Shown: one piece after another, positions 16,783 through 25,349 of the stretch | Numbering within the stretch: the stretch's first letter is position 1 | Layout of the letters: each line of letters begins with the position of its first letter | From: Tessaracoccus palaemonis | GTDB taxonomy: Bacteria > Actinomycetota > Actinomycetes > Propionibacteriales > Propionibacteriaceae | Direction: 5' to 3' | Assembly: GCF_019316905.1 (NCBI RefSeq) | Contig: NZ_CP079216.1 | Span: 3,038,001 to 3,102,000 of the forward strand | Length of the DNA: 64,000 bases | Position numbers and translations under genes: made by a program | Notes under the pieces: model-generated | Database searches by the model: none | What the model saw: the letters and a program-made list of their open reading frames with translations, nothing else | What the model was told of the DNA's origin: nothing

Positions 16783-18243
16783 TCAGTTGAGCGCCGACGC
16801 GAGGCGCGCGATGCCGTCCCAGAACGTCCGACGGAGCGGTTCCTTGCGCCAGTCCTCCAGCGTCAGCTCGCGGCTGATCTCGCGGTACTGGGCCTCGACG
16901 TTGCGCATGTCGGCGACGAACGACTCGCCGCGGACCATCATCGACACCTCGCAGTTGAGCGTGAACGAGCGGATGTCCATGTTCGATGACCCGATGACGG
17001 CGATGTCATCGTCGACCGAGAAGAACTTCGAGTGGAGGATGTACGGGCCCGGGTAGAGGAAGATCCGCACGCCGGCGATGAGCAGCTCCTCGTAGTAGGA
17101 GCGCTGCGCGTGGAACACCATGGCCTGGTCGCCGATCTCGGAGACGAACAGCTGCACGTCCAGCCCACGCTGCTTGGCGATGGTCATGGCGTAGAGCATG
17201 GCCTCGTCGGGCACGAAGTACGGGCTGGTGATGATGACCCGCTCTGTGGCGCCGTGGATCAGCGAGAGGAACAGCCGCAGGTTGTTCTCGGTCTCGTAGC
17301 CCGGCCCGCTGGGCACGATCTGGCAGAGCAGGTCCTGCGGCTGGGCGGGCACCTCGGGCGCGTCGATGTGCTCGCTGATGAGCTCCTCGCCGGTCTCGGC
17401 GAGCCAGTCGGTGAAGAAGACCGCGTCGATGGCCGCGACGGTCGGGCCCTCGACGCGCGCCACGAGCTCGACCCATTTGAGGCCGCGACGGTGGTTCTTC
17501 TTCGAGTTGTAGGTGCGGTCGATGAGGTTCTGCGACCCGATGAAGGCGACGGTGCCGTCGACGACCAGCAGCTTGCGGTGGTTGCGCAGGTCGGGGCGCT
17601 GGTACTTGCCCTTCAGCGGCTGCACGGGCAGCATCCAGGCCCACTGCACGCCCATCCGGTCGAGCTCGGCCAGCATGTGCTTGGCGCCGGGAAGCTTGCG
17701 TGACGCGATGTGGTCGGTCAGCAGGCGCACGGTGACGCCACGCTTGACCGCGTTCTCCATGGCCTCGAAGAAGCCGCGCGTGGTGTCGTCGAGGGAGGCG
17801 ATGTAGAACTCGACGTGCACGAACCTGGTGGCCTTCTCGATCTCGCGCGTCATCGCGTCGAGCTGCTCCCGGTAGTCCGTGATGAGCTCGGCGGAGTTGC
17901 CGGCGACCGCCGGGAGGTGCGTGAGGGCACGGTTCTGCTCGACGACGCGCTGGAACCAGCGCGGCCACCCAGGGTCGGCGATGGGCACGTCGGCCGCGTG
18001 CTCCGCGAGCAGTCGGTCGACGAGCTTCTGCTCGTCGCGACGACGCTTCGGCAGATGGTAGAAGCCGATGAGGAGGAACAGGATGGTCCCCAGGTACGGG
18101 ATCAGCATGATGGCCAGCAGCCAGGCCATCGCGGACGTCGGCTTGCGGTTGCGCGGCACCACCATCAGCAGCACGATGCGGATCACCAGGTCGATGAGCA
18201 GCGTGACGGTCCAGACGACGTTGATCCACATGTCACCGTTCAC
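16783..18243 (-). CDS. cls: Cardiolipin synthase (phospholipase D family)
   Basis: 486 residues, the usual length. Two N-terminal membrane helices (about 5-30 and 38-62) are followed by a soluble domain with both HKD motifs: HRKLLVVDGTVAFIGSQN (222-239) and HSKFFSVDDDIAVIGSSN (404-421). The enzyme joins two phosphatidylglycerol molecules into cardiolipin at the cytoplasmic membrane. The ATG directly follows a spacer with reasonable promoter room and faces away from the next gene. A REP-like cluster follows its stop codon. Confidence 0.95.
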   Translation of the reverse strand: MNGDMWINVVWTVTLLIDLVIRIVLLMVVPRNRKPTSAMAWLLAIMLIPYLGTILFLLIGFYHLPKRRRDEQKLVDRLLAEHAADVPIADPGWPRWFQRVVEQNRALTHLPAVAGNSAELITDYREQLDAMTREIEKATRFVHVEFYIASLDDTTRGFFEAMENAVKRGVTVRLLTDHIASRKLPGAKHMLAELDRMGVQWAWMLPVQPLKGKYQRPDLRNHRKLLVVDGTVAFIGSQNLIDRTYNSKKNHRRGLKWVELVARVEGPTVAAIDAVFFTDWLAETGEELISEHIDAPEVPAQPQDLLCQIVPSGPGYETENNLRLFLSLIHGATERVIITSPYFVPDEAMLYAMTIAKQRGLDVQLFVSEIGDQAMVFHAQRSYYEELLIAGVRIFLYPGPYILHSKFFSVDDDIAVIGSSNMDIRSFTLNCEVSMMVRGESFVADMRNVEAQYREISRELTLEDWRKEPLRRTFWDGIARLASALN

Positions 18244-18326
18244 GGTGCCTCCCTTTCGCGCGGTCGGGCGTCGAGAACGCTACCGGATCCGGCCGCTGGG
18301 CACCCGGGCCGTGGGATCCTCGGACG

Positions 18327-18935
18327 GTGAAGCACGACGTGAAGAAAGGTCCCCTGTACCGGGCGGGTACCGCGGATTTCTCGGAGGTGGTCGTTCCGCC
18401 CACCCGCTACCTCGCCGTCGACGGCCACGGCGACCCCAACACGGTCGACTCCTACCCCACCGCGGTCGAGGCGCTGTACACGACTGCCTACGGCGTGAAG
18501 TTCGCATTTCGGGCGCGCACGGGCGACGACTTCGTCGTCGGGCCGCTCGAGGGACTGTGGTCGAGCGATGATCCCGCCTCGTTCGCCGCCGGACGCAAGG
18601 ACGCCTGGGACTGGACGATGCTGATCCCACTCGTCGACGCCGTGAGCCACGAGGACGTGGCGGCCGGGCTGGAGAAGGCCGCGGCGAAGAAGCCCGACCT
18701 CCCCGCGGCACGGCTGCTCGAACTGCACGAGGGCAGGGCACTGCAGATCCTGCACGTCGGCAGCTACGACGACGAGGCCCCGACGCTGGCGCGCCTGCAC
18801 GACGAGGTCATGCCGGCTCTCGGCGTCACGTTCAACGGCCCGCACCACGAGATCTATCTGAGCGACCCGCGACGCGTCGCGCCTGGGAAGCTGCGGACCA
18901 TCCTGCGCCAGCCCGTGCGACCGGCGGCCGGGTGA
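18327..18935 (+). CDS. GyrI-like small-molecule-binding domain protein
   Basis: 202 residues starting at GTG 18327. It opens KHDVKKGPLYRAG and contains VPPTRYLAVDGHGDPNT and EALYTTAYGVKFAFRARTGD, which is the COG4832 GyrI-like pattern of stand-alone SHV-fold proteins. Such proteins bind drugs or other small hydrophobic molecules, sometimes hydrolysing them; no partner regulator is present here. GATCCT occurs six bases before the GTG and may be a leaderless promoter. It is convergent with the exonuclease gene. Confidence 0.8.
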   Translation: MKHDVKKGPLYRAGTADFSEVVVPPTRYLAVDGHGDPNTVDSYPTAVEALYTTAYGVKFAFRARTGDDFVVGPLEGLWSSDDPASFAAGRKDAWDWTMLIPLVDAVSHEDVAAGLEKAAAKKPDLPAARLLELHEGRALQILHVGSYDDEAPTLARLHDEVMPALGVTFNGPHHEIYLSDPRRVAPGKLRTILRQPVRPAAG

Positions 18936-18950
18936 CGGAGGTCCGGCCCG

Positions 18951-19541
18951 TCAGCGCACGCGGAGGCGCGCCCTGCGCAGCTCCTTGACCTGGACGTCGA
19001 GCGCCCCCGCCAGTTCCCGCAGGCTGCCCACGTGCTGCAGCTGCCGCCGCATACCGTCGACCACCGCGACCACCGCGCGGGCGTCGGCCAGGGCGTCGTG
19101 GTGCCCGACCATCACCTTCCCCACCGCCTTCATCACGGTCGGCAGCTTGTGGTCGGACAGCGGCCACAGTTCCTTCGCCATGTCCCTGGTACAGACGTAC
19201 TCCAGGTCTGGGGTCTCCAGCCCGTCGACCTCGCAGGCCTGGCACAGCACGCTGGCGTCGAACGATGCGTTGTGCGCTACGAGCACGTCGCCGTCGATGA
19301 AGTCCACGACGCGCGGGAGGAAGTCGCGCCACCGTGGCAGACGGGCGACGGAGCCCGCGCTGATGCCGTGTACCCGCACATTCCAGGGGCTGAAGTCGTC
19401 GTGCCCCGCCGGCGGGCGCATGAGCCAGTGCCGCTCGTCGACCGTGACGCCTCCGCGGACCTTCACCAGCCCGACGGAGCACGGCGAGCCCCTGAAGGGG
19501 TTGGCGGTCTCGAAGTCGATGGCGGTGTAGTCGAACGGCAT
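18951..19541 (-). CDS. DnaQ-like DEDDh 3'-5' exonuclease
   Basis: 196 residues. ExoI IDFET (residues 8-12), ExoII VAHNASFD and ExoIII HHDALADA provide the D, E, D, D and H residues. The domain resembles the epsilon proofreading subunit and related stand-alone exonucleases. It probably degrades single-stranded DNA or RNA in the cytosol. The final 30 residues (LAGALDVQVKELRRARLRVR) are a basic tail. It starts at an ATG with no strong ribosome site and is separated from the LysR gene by 55 bp. Confidence 0.88.
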   Translation of the reverse strand: MPFDYTAIDFETANPFRGSPCSVGLVKVRGGVTVDERHWLMRPPAGHDDFSPWNVRVHGISAGSVARLPRWRDFLPRVVDFIDGDVLVAHNASFDASVLCQACEVDGLETPDLEYVCTRDMAKELWPLSDHKLPTVMKAVGKVMVGHHDALADARAVVAVVDGMRRQLQHVGSLRELAGALDVQVKELRRARLRVR

Positions 19542-19596
19542 AGGGCGAAGTCAAGCACAGGGCCTCAGGGGCAACGGGGCCGAGGCCGATGAGCCG

Positions 19597-20442
19597 TCAG
19601 GAGGCGTAGAGGGCGGTGACGGCCTGTACGAGGTCGCGGAGCCCAGGCGGCGGGTCGCCGCGCCACCAGGCCAGCCGGACGGGGATCCGCGAGGCGTCCT
19701 TGATGGGCCGGTAGGTGACGCCGGGCCGTGGGTGGTGGTGGGCCGTCGCCTCGGCCGTGGTGCCGACGCCCCGGCCTGCGGCGATGGCGTCGAGCCAGCT
19801 GTCGACCTCGTAGGTCTCGACGAAGCGTGGCTCGCGGCCCGGCCACAGCAGCGGTCCCGTGGTGCCGACCCGCGGGTCGATCACGACGGTGCGTTCGGCG
19901 ATCTCCGCCATCGTGACCTGCCGTCGTCGCGACCACTGCGCGTCGTCGGAGGCGAACGCGACGAGCCTGCGCTCCAGACCGACGACCACCGAGTCGAACC
20001 TCCGCTCGTCGACGGCGACCCGCGTGACGGCCACGTCGGTGAGGCCCTCGACGAGCCCGGACGAGGGAGTGTTGACCCGCACGAGCTCGAGATCGATGTC
20101 CTCGCGGGACCAGCCCCGCTGGAGCTGCGCGGTATGGCTGCCGAGCGCGGCCCAGGCGTAGCCGAGCCGCAGCGTCGAGTGGCGGGTGGCGACGAACTCG
20201 GTGAAGCGGTCGGCCTCAGCGAGCACGCGCCTCGCCTGCGGGAGGAGCCGCTGGCCGGCCCCGGTCAGCTCGACGCCACGCGGGAGCCGCCGGACCAGCC
20301 GCTCCCCGAGGGCCCGTTCGAGGCCGGCGATGGTGCGCGAGACGGCCGCCTGGGAGACGTGCAGTCGCGCCGCCGCGTCGGTGAAGGTGCCGGCGTCCAC
20401 GACCTCGGCCAGGAACCGCAGCTCCCTCAGAGTCCACTCCAT
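19597..20442 (-). CDS. LysR-family transcriptional regulator
   Basis: 281 residues. The winged helix-turn-helix is at residues 3-60 (FTDAAARLHVSQAAVSRTIA is the recognition region), followed by a periplasmic-binding-like effector domain (about 85-275). The ATG at 20440-20442 was preferred over a GTG six bases upstream because TACGCT is placed exactly six bases before it. It is divergent from an EamA exporter with only a short shared spacer, so it most likely controls that transporter and itself in response to the exported metabolite. Confidence 0.9.
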   Translation of the reverse strand: MEWTLRELRFLAEVVDAGTFTDAAARLHVSQAAVSRTIAGLERALGERLVRRLPRGVELTGAGQRLLPQARRVLAEADRFTEFVATRHSTLRLGYAWAALGSHTAQLQRGWSREDIDLELVRVNTPSSGLVEGLTDVAVTRVAVDERRFDSVVVGLERRLVAFASDDAQWSRRRQVTMAEIAERTVVIDPRVGTTGPLLWPGREPRFVETYEVDSWLDAIAAGRGVGTTAEATAHHHPRPGVTYRPIKDASRIPVRLAWWRGDPPPGLRDLVQAVTALYAS

Positions 20443-20510
20443 AACCACAGCGTATGGCTCTCACAGATCATGCACTTCACTAATGGGATACACGGCCGTA
20501 CGGTTCTCGC
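20443..20510. promoter_or_regulatory. Divergent leaderless promoters for LysR and EamA genes
   Basis: TACGCT on the minus strand (20449-20454) is six bases before the LysR ATG. TACGGT on the plus strand (20499-20504) is six bases before the EamA GTG. Between them, tcatgcacttcactaatggg is the only space for a LysR-type site. Confidence 0.65.
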
Positions 20511-21434
20511 GTGACCACGACCACCACCCCCGCCGTGGCGGCCCCGATCGCCGCGGCGACCGCCAGCTCCCGCCAGCGCGCCGGCGGCATCGCGGCCCTC
20601 GTCGGCGGCTCGGCGTCGAACCAGGTGGGCGCGGCCGCAGGGGCGCACGCATTCCCGGTCATCGGGGCCGTGGGCGTCGTCGCGATCCGCCAGCTGACCA
20701 CCGCCGCGGTGCTCGTCCCCCTTGTCAGGCCCCGGCTGCGCGCGCTGACTCGCGCACAGTGGGGGCCGGTGCTCGGCCTGGTGGCGGTGTTCAGCGTGAT
20801 GAACCTGTCCCTGTACCTGGCCGTGGACCGGATCGGCCTGGCACTGGCCGTCACGCTCGAGTTCCTCGGGCCGCTGACCGTCGCGCTGCTCGGATCGCGG
20901 CGTCGGATGGACCTGGCCTGCGCGCTGCTCGCAGCCGCGGGGGTGGTCGTGATGACCCGGCCCGGGCCGACGACGGACCTCCTCGGCGTCGCCCTCGGGC
21001 TGACGGCCGCGGCCGCGTGGGCCTGCTACATCCTGCTCAACCGCAGCGTCGGTCAGAGGCTGCCCGGCCTCGAAGGCACCGCGGCCGCGAGCCTGGTCAC
21101 GGCCCTGGTCTGGCTCCCCGTCGCAGCGGTGTGGTTCGTGCTTCACCCGCCGACGCCGTCGGCGCTCCTGCTGGCCGTCACCTGCGGGGTCCTGTCGTCG
21201 GTGGTGCCGTACGTGGCGGACCTCGTGGCGCTCCGGCGGGTGCCCGCCCAGCTGTTCGGGACGCTGTCGAGCGTCAGCCCGGTGTGGGCCGCGCTGGCCG
21301 GGTGGCTGCTGCTCGGCCAGGCGCTGGAGGTCCACGAGTGGCTGGGCATGGCACTGATTCTGGCGAGCAACAGCGTCGTTTCGGTGGCGGGTCGCCCGGG
21401 AGTGCGACGGGGTGGAGGCACAATCGGCGCATGA
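20511..21434 (+). CDS. EamA-family metabolite exporter
   Basis: 307 residues with ten hydrophobic segments in two EamA halves, similar to RhtA-type threonine/homoserine exporters (GAHAFPVIGAVGVVAIRQLT, then YLAVDRIGLALAVTLEFLGP). It exports an amino acid or drug-like compound across the plasma membrane. The GTG start follows TACGGT by six bases, so the message is probably leaderless. The stop codon overlaps the ATG of the downstream lipoprotein gene (ATGA), making a two-gene unit. Confidence 0.88.
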   Translation: MTTTTTPAVAAPIAAATASSRQRAGGIAALVGGSASNQVGAAAGAHAFPVIGAVGVVAIRQLTTAAVLVPLVRPRLRALTRAQWGPVLGLVAVFSVMNLSLYLAVDRIGLALAVTLEFLGPLTVALLGSRRRMDLACALLAAAGVVVMTRPGPTTDLLGVALGLTAAAAWACYILLNRSVGQRLPGLEGTAAASLVTALVWLPVAAVWFVLHPPTPSALLLAVTCGVLSSVVPYVADLVALRRVPAQLFGTLSSVSPVWAALAGWLLLGQALEVHEWLGMALILASNSVVSVAGRPGVRRGGGTIGA

Positions 21435-22018
21435 GCGTGCGACGCATGATCATCACCATCGCGGTGGTGGCATGCGCCCTGACCGTCGGCTGCTCGGCAC
21501 CGTCCCGCTTGCCCGAGTCCGTGGCGACCACCGCGTCGCCGCCTCCTGCCACGCAGTCCTGGGAGGGGCCCGTCCCGACCGAGACCGGGTCGCCGGACAC
21601 GCCGTCGACCGCCCCGAGCCCGACCCCTCCCCGATCCGGCGGCACCCCGGTGTCGCGTGGGCGCTTCCAGGACGCCGAGAGCGGCACGTACTACTTCGTC
21701 AGTCCCAGCGGGAACCTGCACTGCGCCATCGACACGTTCGAGGCTCAGCCCGCTGCGGCCTGCCAGTCGGACGCCCCCGTCGCGAACCTGCGGGACTGCC
21801 CGGACTCCCCCGTCGTCGCGTTCTCGCCCGACCGAGGAGCCGCCACCGGCTGCACCGAGGGGCGGCCGTTCTACGGCGGGGACAGGGTGCTCGAGTACGG
21901 CCAGTCGCTGACGGTGGAGTCGCTGACGTGCTCGTCGCGCACCACCGGCATCACGTGCCTCGACGACGACCGTCGCGGATTCACGGCCGCCCGCGCCGGG
22001 TTCATCACCTGGGGGTGA
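21431..22018 (+). CDS. Lipoprotein of unknown function
   Basis: 195 residues. Signal peptide and lipobox (IITIAVVACALTVGC) are followed by a Pro/Ser/Thr linker to about residue 75. The folded domain (78-195) has six cysteines with the pattern YYFVSPSGNLHCAIDTF, then C...C...C and ends FITWG. It looks like a disulphide-bonded extracellular domain common in Actinobacteria, but I do not recognise a named family. Its ATG overlaps the EamA stop, so it is cotranscribed although a shared function is not evident. Confidence 0.75.
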   Translation: MSVRRMIITIAVVACALTVGCSAPSRLPESVATTASPPPATQSWEGPVPTETGSPDTPSTAPSPTPPRSGGTPVSRGRFQDAESGTYYFVSPSGNLHCAIDTFEAQPAAACQSDAPVANLRDCPDSPVVAFSPDRGAATGCTEGRPFYGGDRVLEYGQSLTVESLTCSSRTTGITCLDDDRRGFTAARAGFITWG

Positions 22019-22021
22019 GCG

Positions 22022-22645
22022 TCAGGGTCGGGCCCAGGCCCCGTCGACGGGGCCTCCGTAGATGCTGAACCCGTCCGCGGGGCCAGGGTTGTAGCCGATC
22101 GTCCCGCATCGCTGGCACCAGACGGCCTCGCCGTTGAGGAGCGCGGCCGGGCCGAACTCCTTCCTGGCCGCAAGGAAGCCGGGTCGGTCCTGCTTCATGG
22201 CCATCGCCGGGTCGCCGACCAGTACGTCGTAGGAGCCGCAGGCGGCGCAGTCCAGCTCGGGGTCGAAGTAGTCATCCTCGTAGGGCTCAGGGGTGTCGTC
22301 GTCATGGTCGAGGTGCCCGATCAGGAACCCGAACCGGTCGCACGCCTCGCAGACCCAGCACGTGAAGATCTCGTCGTCGGTGAAGTTGTCCCGCAGGTCC
22401 TCGAAGGCGGCCGGGTCGAACTGTTCGAGTTCGGCGTAGTCGACGCGACGGGCCGGCTGCCCGCAGACGTGGCAGACGGGGTTGGCGCGGGCATCCTCGT
22501 CGGTCTCGTCGGCCGCAGGGCCGAAGGCGACGCGTCTCCCGTCGTTGACGTCCACCATCACGGTGCCGTTCGCCGCCACGGGAAGCGTGTAGTCCGCCTC
22601 GGGGCGGGGCCGCTGCGCGCCACGCTGCTTCTTGCGTCTGCCCAT
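22022..22645 (-). CDS. Zinc-ribbon-like cytosolic protein of unknown function
   Basis: 207 residues beginning with a basic segment (MGRRKKQRGAQRPRPEADY). Four CxxC pairs are visible: CHVCG, CWVCEAC, CAACG and CQRCG, which suggests two zinc ribbons. Long acidic loops (DHDDDTPEPYEDDYFDPELD) separate them. No enzymatic motif is seen. A strong AGGAGG site is present six bases before the ATG. It sits alone between a convergent lipoprotein and a serine hydrolase in the same direction. Confidence 0.7.
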   Translation of the reverse strand: MGRRKKQRGAQRPRPEADYTLPVAANGTVMVDVNDGRRVAFGPAADETDEDARANPVCHVCGQPARRVDYAELEQFDPAAFEDLRDNFTDDEIFTCWVCEACDRFGFLIGHLDHDDDTPEPYEDDYFDPELDCAACGSYDVLVGDPAMAMKQDRPGFLAARKEFGPAALLNGEAVWCQRCGTIGYNPGPADGFSIYGGPVDGAWARP

Positions 22646-22672
22646 GTGTCCTCCTGAGTCCGGGTCACGAAC

Positions 22673-23683
22673 CTACAGGTTGTCGATCCCGAGCGCCTCG
22701 CAGACGCCCCAGGCACCCATGCCCGTCGTCGCGAGCACCGACGTCGTGGTGCCGGTCGCGACGTCGTGCTCCGAGGCGAACGACGATCCCGCGTCCATCC
22801 CGACGAGCCGGACCCGGCCTGGGCCGGGCACCCAGAAGCCCAGGCCGTAGCCGACCCCCTCGCCGCTCTCGTCGGCCGAAGTGACCATCGAGGTCATCTG
22901 CGTGACCGCGTCGGCCGGGACGATCCGCCCCGCCAGGAGCGCCCTCCAGAAGCGGTGCAGGTCCGCGGCCGTGGTGTAGATGCCACCGTCGCCGCCGCCG
23001 ATGACGGGCAGGTGGAAGACGTTGGTGCGCCATGCACCGTGGACCTGTACGTAGCCGACGGCCGCGTCGCCGGGGAGCTGGTCGCTGCGGAGGTAGTCGG
23101 TCGTGGTCAGCCCGGCCGGGCGGATTACGCGGTCGCGGACGAGCTCGTGGAAGTCGATGCCGGAGGCGCGTTGGGCGAGGATCGCGAGGACGACGAAGCC
23201 ACCGTTGCAGTAGCTGAACCTGCTGTCAGGCTCGAAGATCGACTCGTGGCCGTCGAGGACACCGAGGTAGTCCTCCGGGGAGACATAGCCGCTCATCGGA
23301 CCGGGGAGGAGATACTCGGAGAGGTCTGCGTCGTCGTCGAGGTACTCGCCGATGCCCGAACGGTGGGCGAGCAGATGCCTGACCGTGACCCGGTCGTCGA
23401 TGAGGGGGAGGTCGTCGGCGAGGATCGACCTGGCCGTCGTGTCGAGCGTGAGGGTTCCGTCGACGACGAGGCTCATCACGGCCAGGGCGGTGAATCCCTT
23501 CCCTCCGCTCGCGATGGCCACGCGGTGCGTGGGCGTCATCGCAATGCCGTGGCGCCGGTCGGCGAGCCCCCAGGCCGTCTCGAGGGTCGTCTCGTCTCCG
23601 ACGTCCACGCGCGTGACCCCGGCGCTGGGCTCCGCGAGTGAATCGGTGATCGCCGCGTCGACCGCGGCCTGCTGCGCTGTCAT
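22673..23683 (-). CDS. Beta-lactamase-related serine hydrolase
   Basis: 336 residues of the class C beta-lactamase/penicillin-binding protein-like (AmpC, EstB) family. The active-site SxxK is in IASGGKGFTALAV (about residues 57-61) and the YxN motif is YCN (about 158-160). The third motif is not a clear KTG/HxG; GMDAGSSF occupies the position. No signal peptide is present, so it is probably a cytosolic esterase or peptidase rather than a secreted beta-lactamase. TAGAGT lies seven bases upstream of the ATG (23691-23696), a leaderless promoter. Confidence 0.85.
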   Translation of the reverse strand: MTAQQAAVDAAITDSLAEPSAGVTRVDVGDETTLETAWGLADRRHGIAMTPTHRVAIASGGKGFTALAVMSLVVDGTLTLDTTARSILADDLPLIDDRVTVRHLLAHRSGIGEYLDDDADLSEYLLPGPMSGYVSPEDYLGVLDGHESIFEPDSRFSYCNGGFVVLAILAQRASGIDFHELVRDRVIRPAGLTTTDYLRSDQLPGDAAVGYVQVHGAWRTNVFHLPVIGGGDGGIYTTAADLHRFWRALLAGRIVPADAVTQMTSMVTSADESGEGVGYGLGFWVPGPGRVRLVGMDAGSSFASEHDVATGTTTSVLATTGMGAWGVCEALGIDNL

Positions 23684-23820
23684 ATGCCCAACTCTAGGCA
23701 GGCCGGGTCCGGAACCCGCCGGAAGCTGTCAGCAGGGTGTCAAAGCGCTGTGAGCCGAACCTCCGGCGGCGCCGGGGTTGGCCGCGGGTGACAGACTGGG
23801 CGGCTGAAAGGTGGTCCACG

Positions 23821-24573
23821 ATGCGGCGACACGCCCCCACGATCCCGGCCCGGACGATCGGCCTTGCGCTCAGCCTGACGGCGGTGGTTGCGCTGAGCGG
23901 CTGCTCGACGGCCACGACCGGCGACTCGTCGGCCTCGTCGTCGGCGAGTTCGGCGGTCACGCCCTCGGCTGCGGCAAGCTCGGAGTCGGCGTCGCTGCCG
24001 ACCGCGTCGACGTCGTCGTCCGCCGTCGGCACGGAGGAGGCCGCGCCGGCGGGATACCGGTACGTCGAGGCCCCGATGCTCGGGCTGACGCTGGCGATCC
24101 CCGAGGACATGTCGATCCTCGCCTCCGGTTCAGCGTTGACCACCATGACCGACGAGGAGTTGCAGTCGGAGGCCGAGGCCGAGGGCAAGACGCTGGAGGA
24201 GTTCCACGAGCGGTGGGACAACGTCGACCTGGTCGCCTACGCCGACGACGTCAGCGACGGCGTGATCAGCGTCGAGCTGACCTTGGCGCCCACGCTGACG
24301 GAACTTCCGGTCGGAGACACGCTCGTGACGGCCGCCACCAAGTCGGGACTCGAGGACGCCTCCACGTTCGAGATCGACACGCTGTTCGGCACCGGCGTCG
24401 GCTACCAGGCCACGAACCCTGCTGACGGCGACGCGGCGGCGTGGGTGATGTCGGGCGTGTACATGCAGCACACGGACGGGACTGTCTTCAGCCTGACGCT
24501 CTACACTAGCGACGAGGACGCGATGGCCGAGACGATGCCGGTCGTCCTCGATTCGATGGCCACGGTCGGCTGA
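23821..24573 (+). CDS. Lipoprotein of unknown function
   Basis: 250 residues from the ATG at 23821, which follows a GAAAGGTGG ribosome site. Signal peptide plus lipobox (VVALSGC) give a lipid anchor, followed by a very Ser/Ala/Thr-rich linker (to about residue 80). The remaining domain contains YRYVEAPMLGLTLAIPEDMS and EFHERWDNVDLVAYADD; this is reminiscent of the LpqN/LpqT-like or PsbP-like lipoproteins of Actinobacteria, but the match is by style only. A REP-like repeat follows the stop. Confidence 0.72.
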   Translation: MRRHAPTIPARTIGLALSLTAVVALSGCSTATTGDSSASSSASSAVTPSAAASSESASLPTASTSSSAVGTEEAAPAGYRYVEAPMLGLTLAIPEDMSILASGSALTTMTDEELQSEAEAEGKTLEEFHERWDNVDLVAYADDVSDGVISVELTLAPTLTELPVGDTLVTAATKSGLEDASTFEIDTLFGTGVGYQATNPADGDAAAWVMSGVYMQHTDGTVFSLTLYTSDEDAMAETMPVVLDSMATVG

Positions 24574-24584
24574 CCCTCAGACCA

Positions 24585-24632
24585 ACCCGGTTCCCTGAGG
24601 CCGACCCGGATCCCTGAGCGAAGCGAAGGGTC
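24585..24632. repeat. Dispersed REP-like repeat cluster 2
   Basis: ggttccctgaggccgacc and ggatccctgagcgaagcgaag lie between two convergent lipoprotein genes. This is the shortest of seven related clusters. Confidence 0.65.
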
Positions 24633-24639
24633 GAACGCC

Positions 24640-25053
24640 CTAGCCTTGTTGACAGAGGCCGGCGAGCGAGGAGAGCGACCCCTGCATCTCCGCCTTCGCC
24701 GTCTCCAGGCTCGCCTCGGAGGTGGTGTCCCCGTCGACGAGCTGCTGCAGCACGTCGCGGACCGCGGCGACATCCTGGCGGGTGGCGTCGAGCGCCTCCT
24801 TGACCTCCGTGTTCGACACGGACGCGGTCAGCGTCCCGAACGTGACGGCGAGCTGGGTCCATGCGTCAACCGCGCCTTGGGGATCGGTGTCGAGGGAGTT
24901 CGACGTGTCCTGCAGGACTGTCACGACCTCCGACAGCGGCTCGTTCAGGCTGGCACACGCGTCGGCCACCGACTGGTTCGAGCCCCCGGAGCATCCCGCG
25001 AGGCCGACAACGACGGTCACGGCCAGGGCACAGCTGACGAGACGACGATTCAC
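24640..25053 (-). CDS. Small lipoprotein of unknown function
   Basis: 137 residues from GTG 25051-25053, chosen because GGAAGGAA is seven bases upstream. The signal peptide ends in a lipobox (VVGLAGC), then an all-helical domain follows with heptad-like spacing (LNEPLSEVVTVLQDTSNSLD, VKEALDATRQDVAAVRDVLQ). It is probably a helical bundle on the outer face of the membrane. No named family is recognised. The frame remains open upstream of the GTG but lacks a signal peptide there. Confidence 0.75.
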   Translation of the reverse strand: MNRRLVSCALAVTVVVGLAGCSGGSNQSVADACASLNEPLSEVVTVLQDTSNSLDTDPQGAVDAWTQLAVTFGTLTASVSNTEVKEALDATRQDVAAVRDVLQQLVDGDTTSEASLETAKAEMQGSLSSLAGLCQQG

Positions 25054-25237
25054 GATGATTCCTTCCGCCCCGGCATCTCGCACGGGGACCCGTCGAGCGT
25101 AACCCGACGCCGCACGCTGACCAATCCGGGTGGGGGGCGACTGCACTCCGAACCGGTCCCGACCCGTCGCTCGGCTCAGGGCATTCCCGTTCCCAGCTTG
25201 CTCCGCTCCCCCCGCAGCCAACCGCCTCACCTTTCCC

Positions 25238-25306
25238 GCACAACGATGCGTATTTCGGGACCGCTGCACCATGGGCGCAGCAGCGCCGAAATGCGCATCG
25301 TTGTGC
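25238..25306. repeat. 69-bp palindromic element, family B copy 2
   Basis: GCACAACGATGCGTATTTCGG opens and ATGCGCATCGTTGTGC closes the element; the arms pair over about 20 bp. It lies 43 bp beyond the stop of the frameshifted secreted-protein gene, the same gap as copy 1 has from its neighbour. The rest of 25054-25349 shows nothing else. Confidence 0.85.
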
Positions 25307-25349
25307 ACCGGAACCGAGCCAGCTGCGCGAACGTCAGTCCCGACTGGGC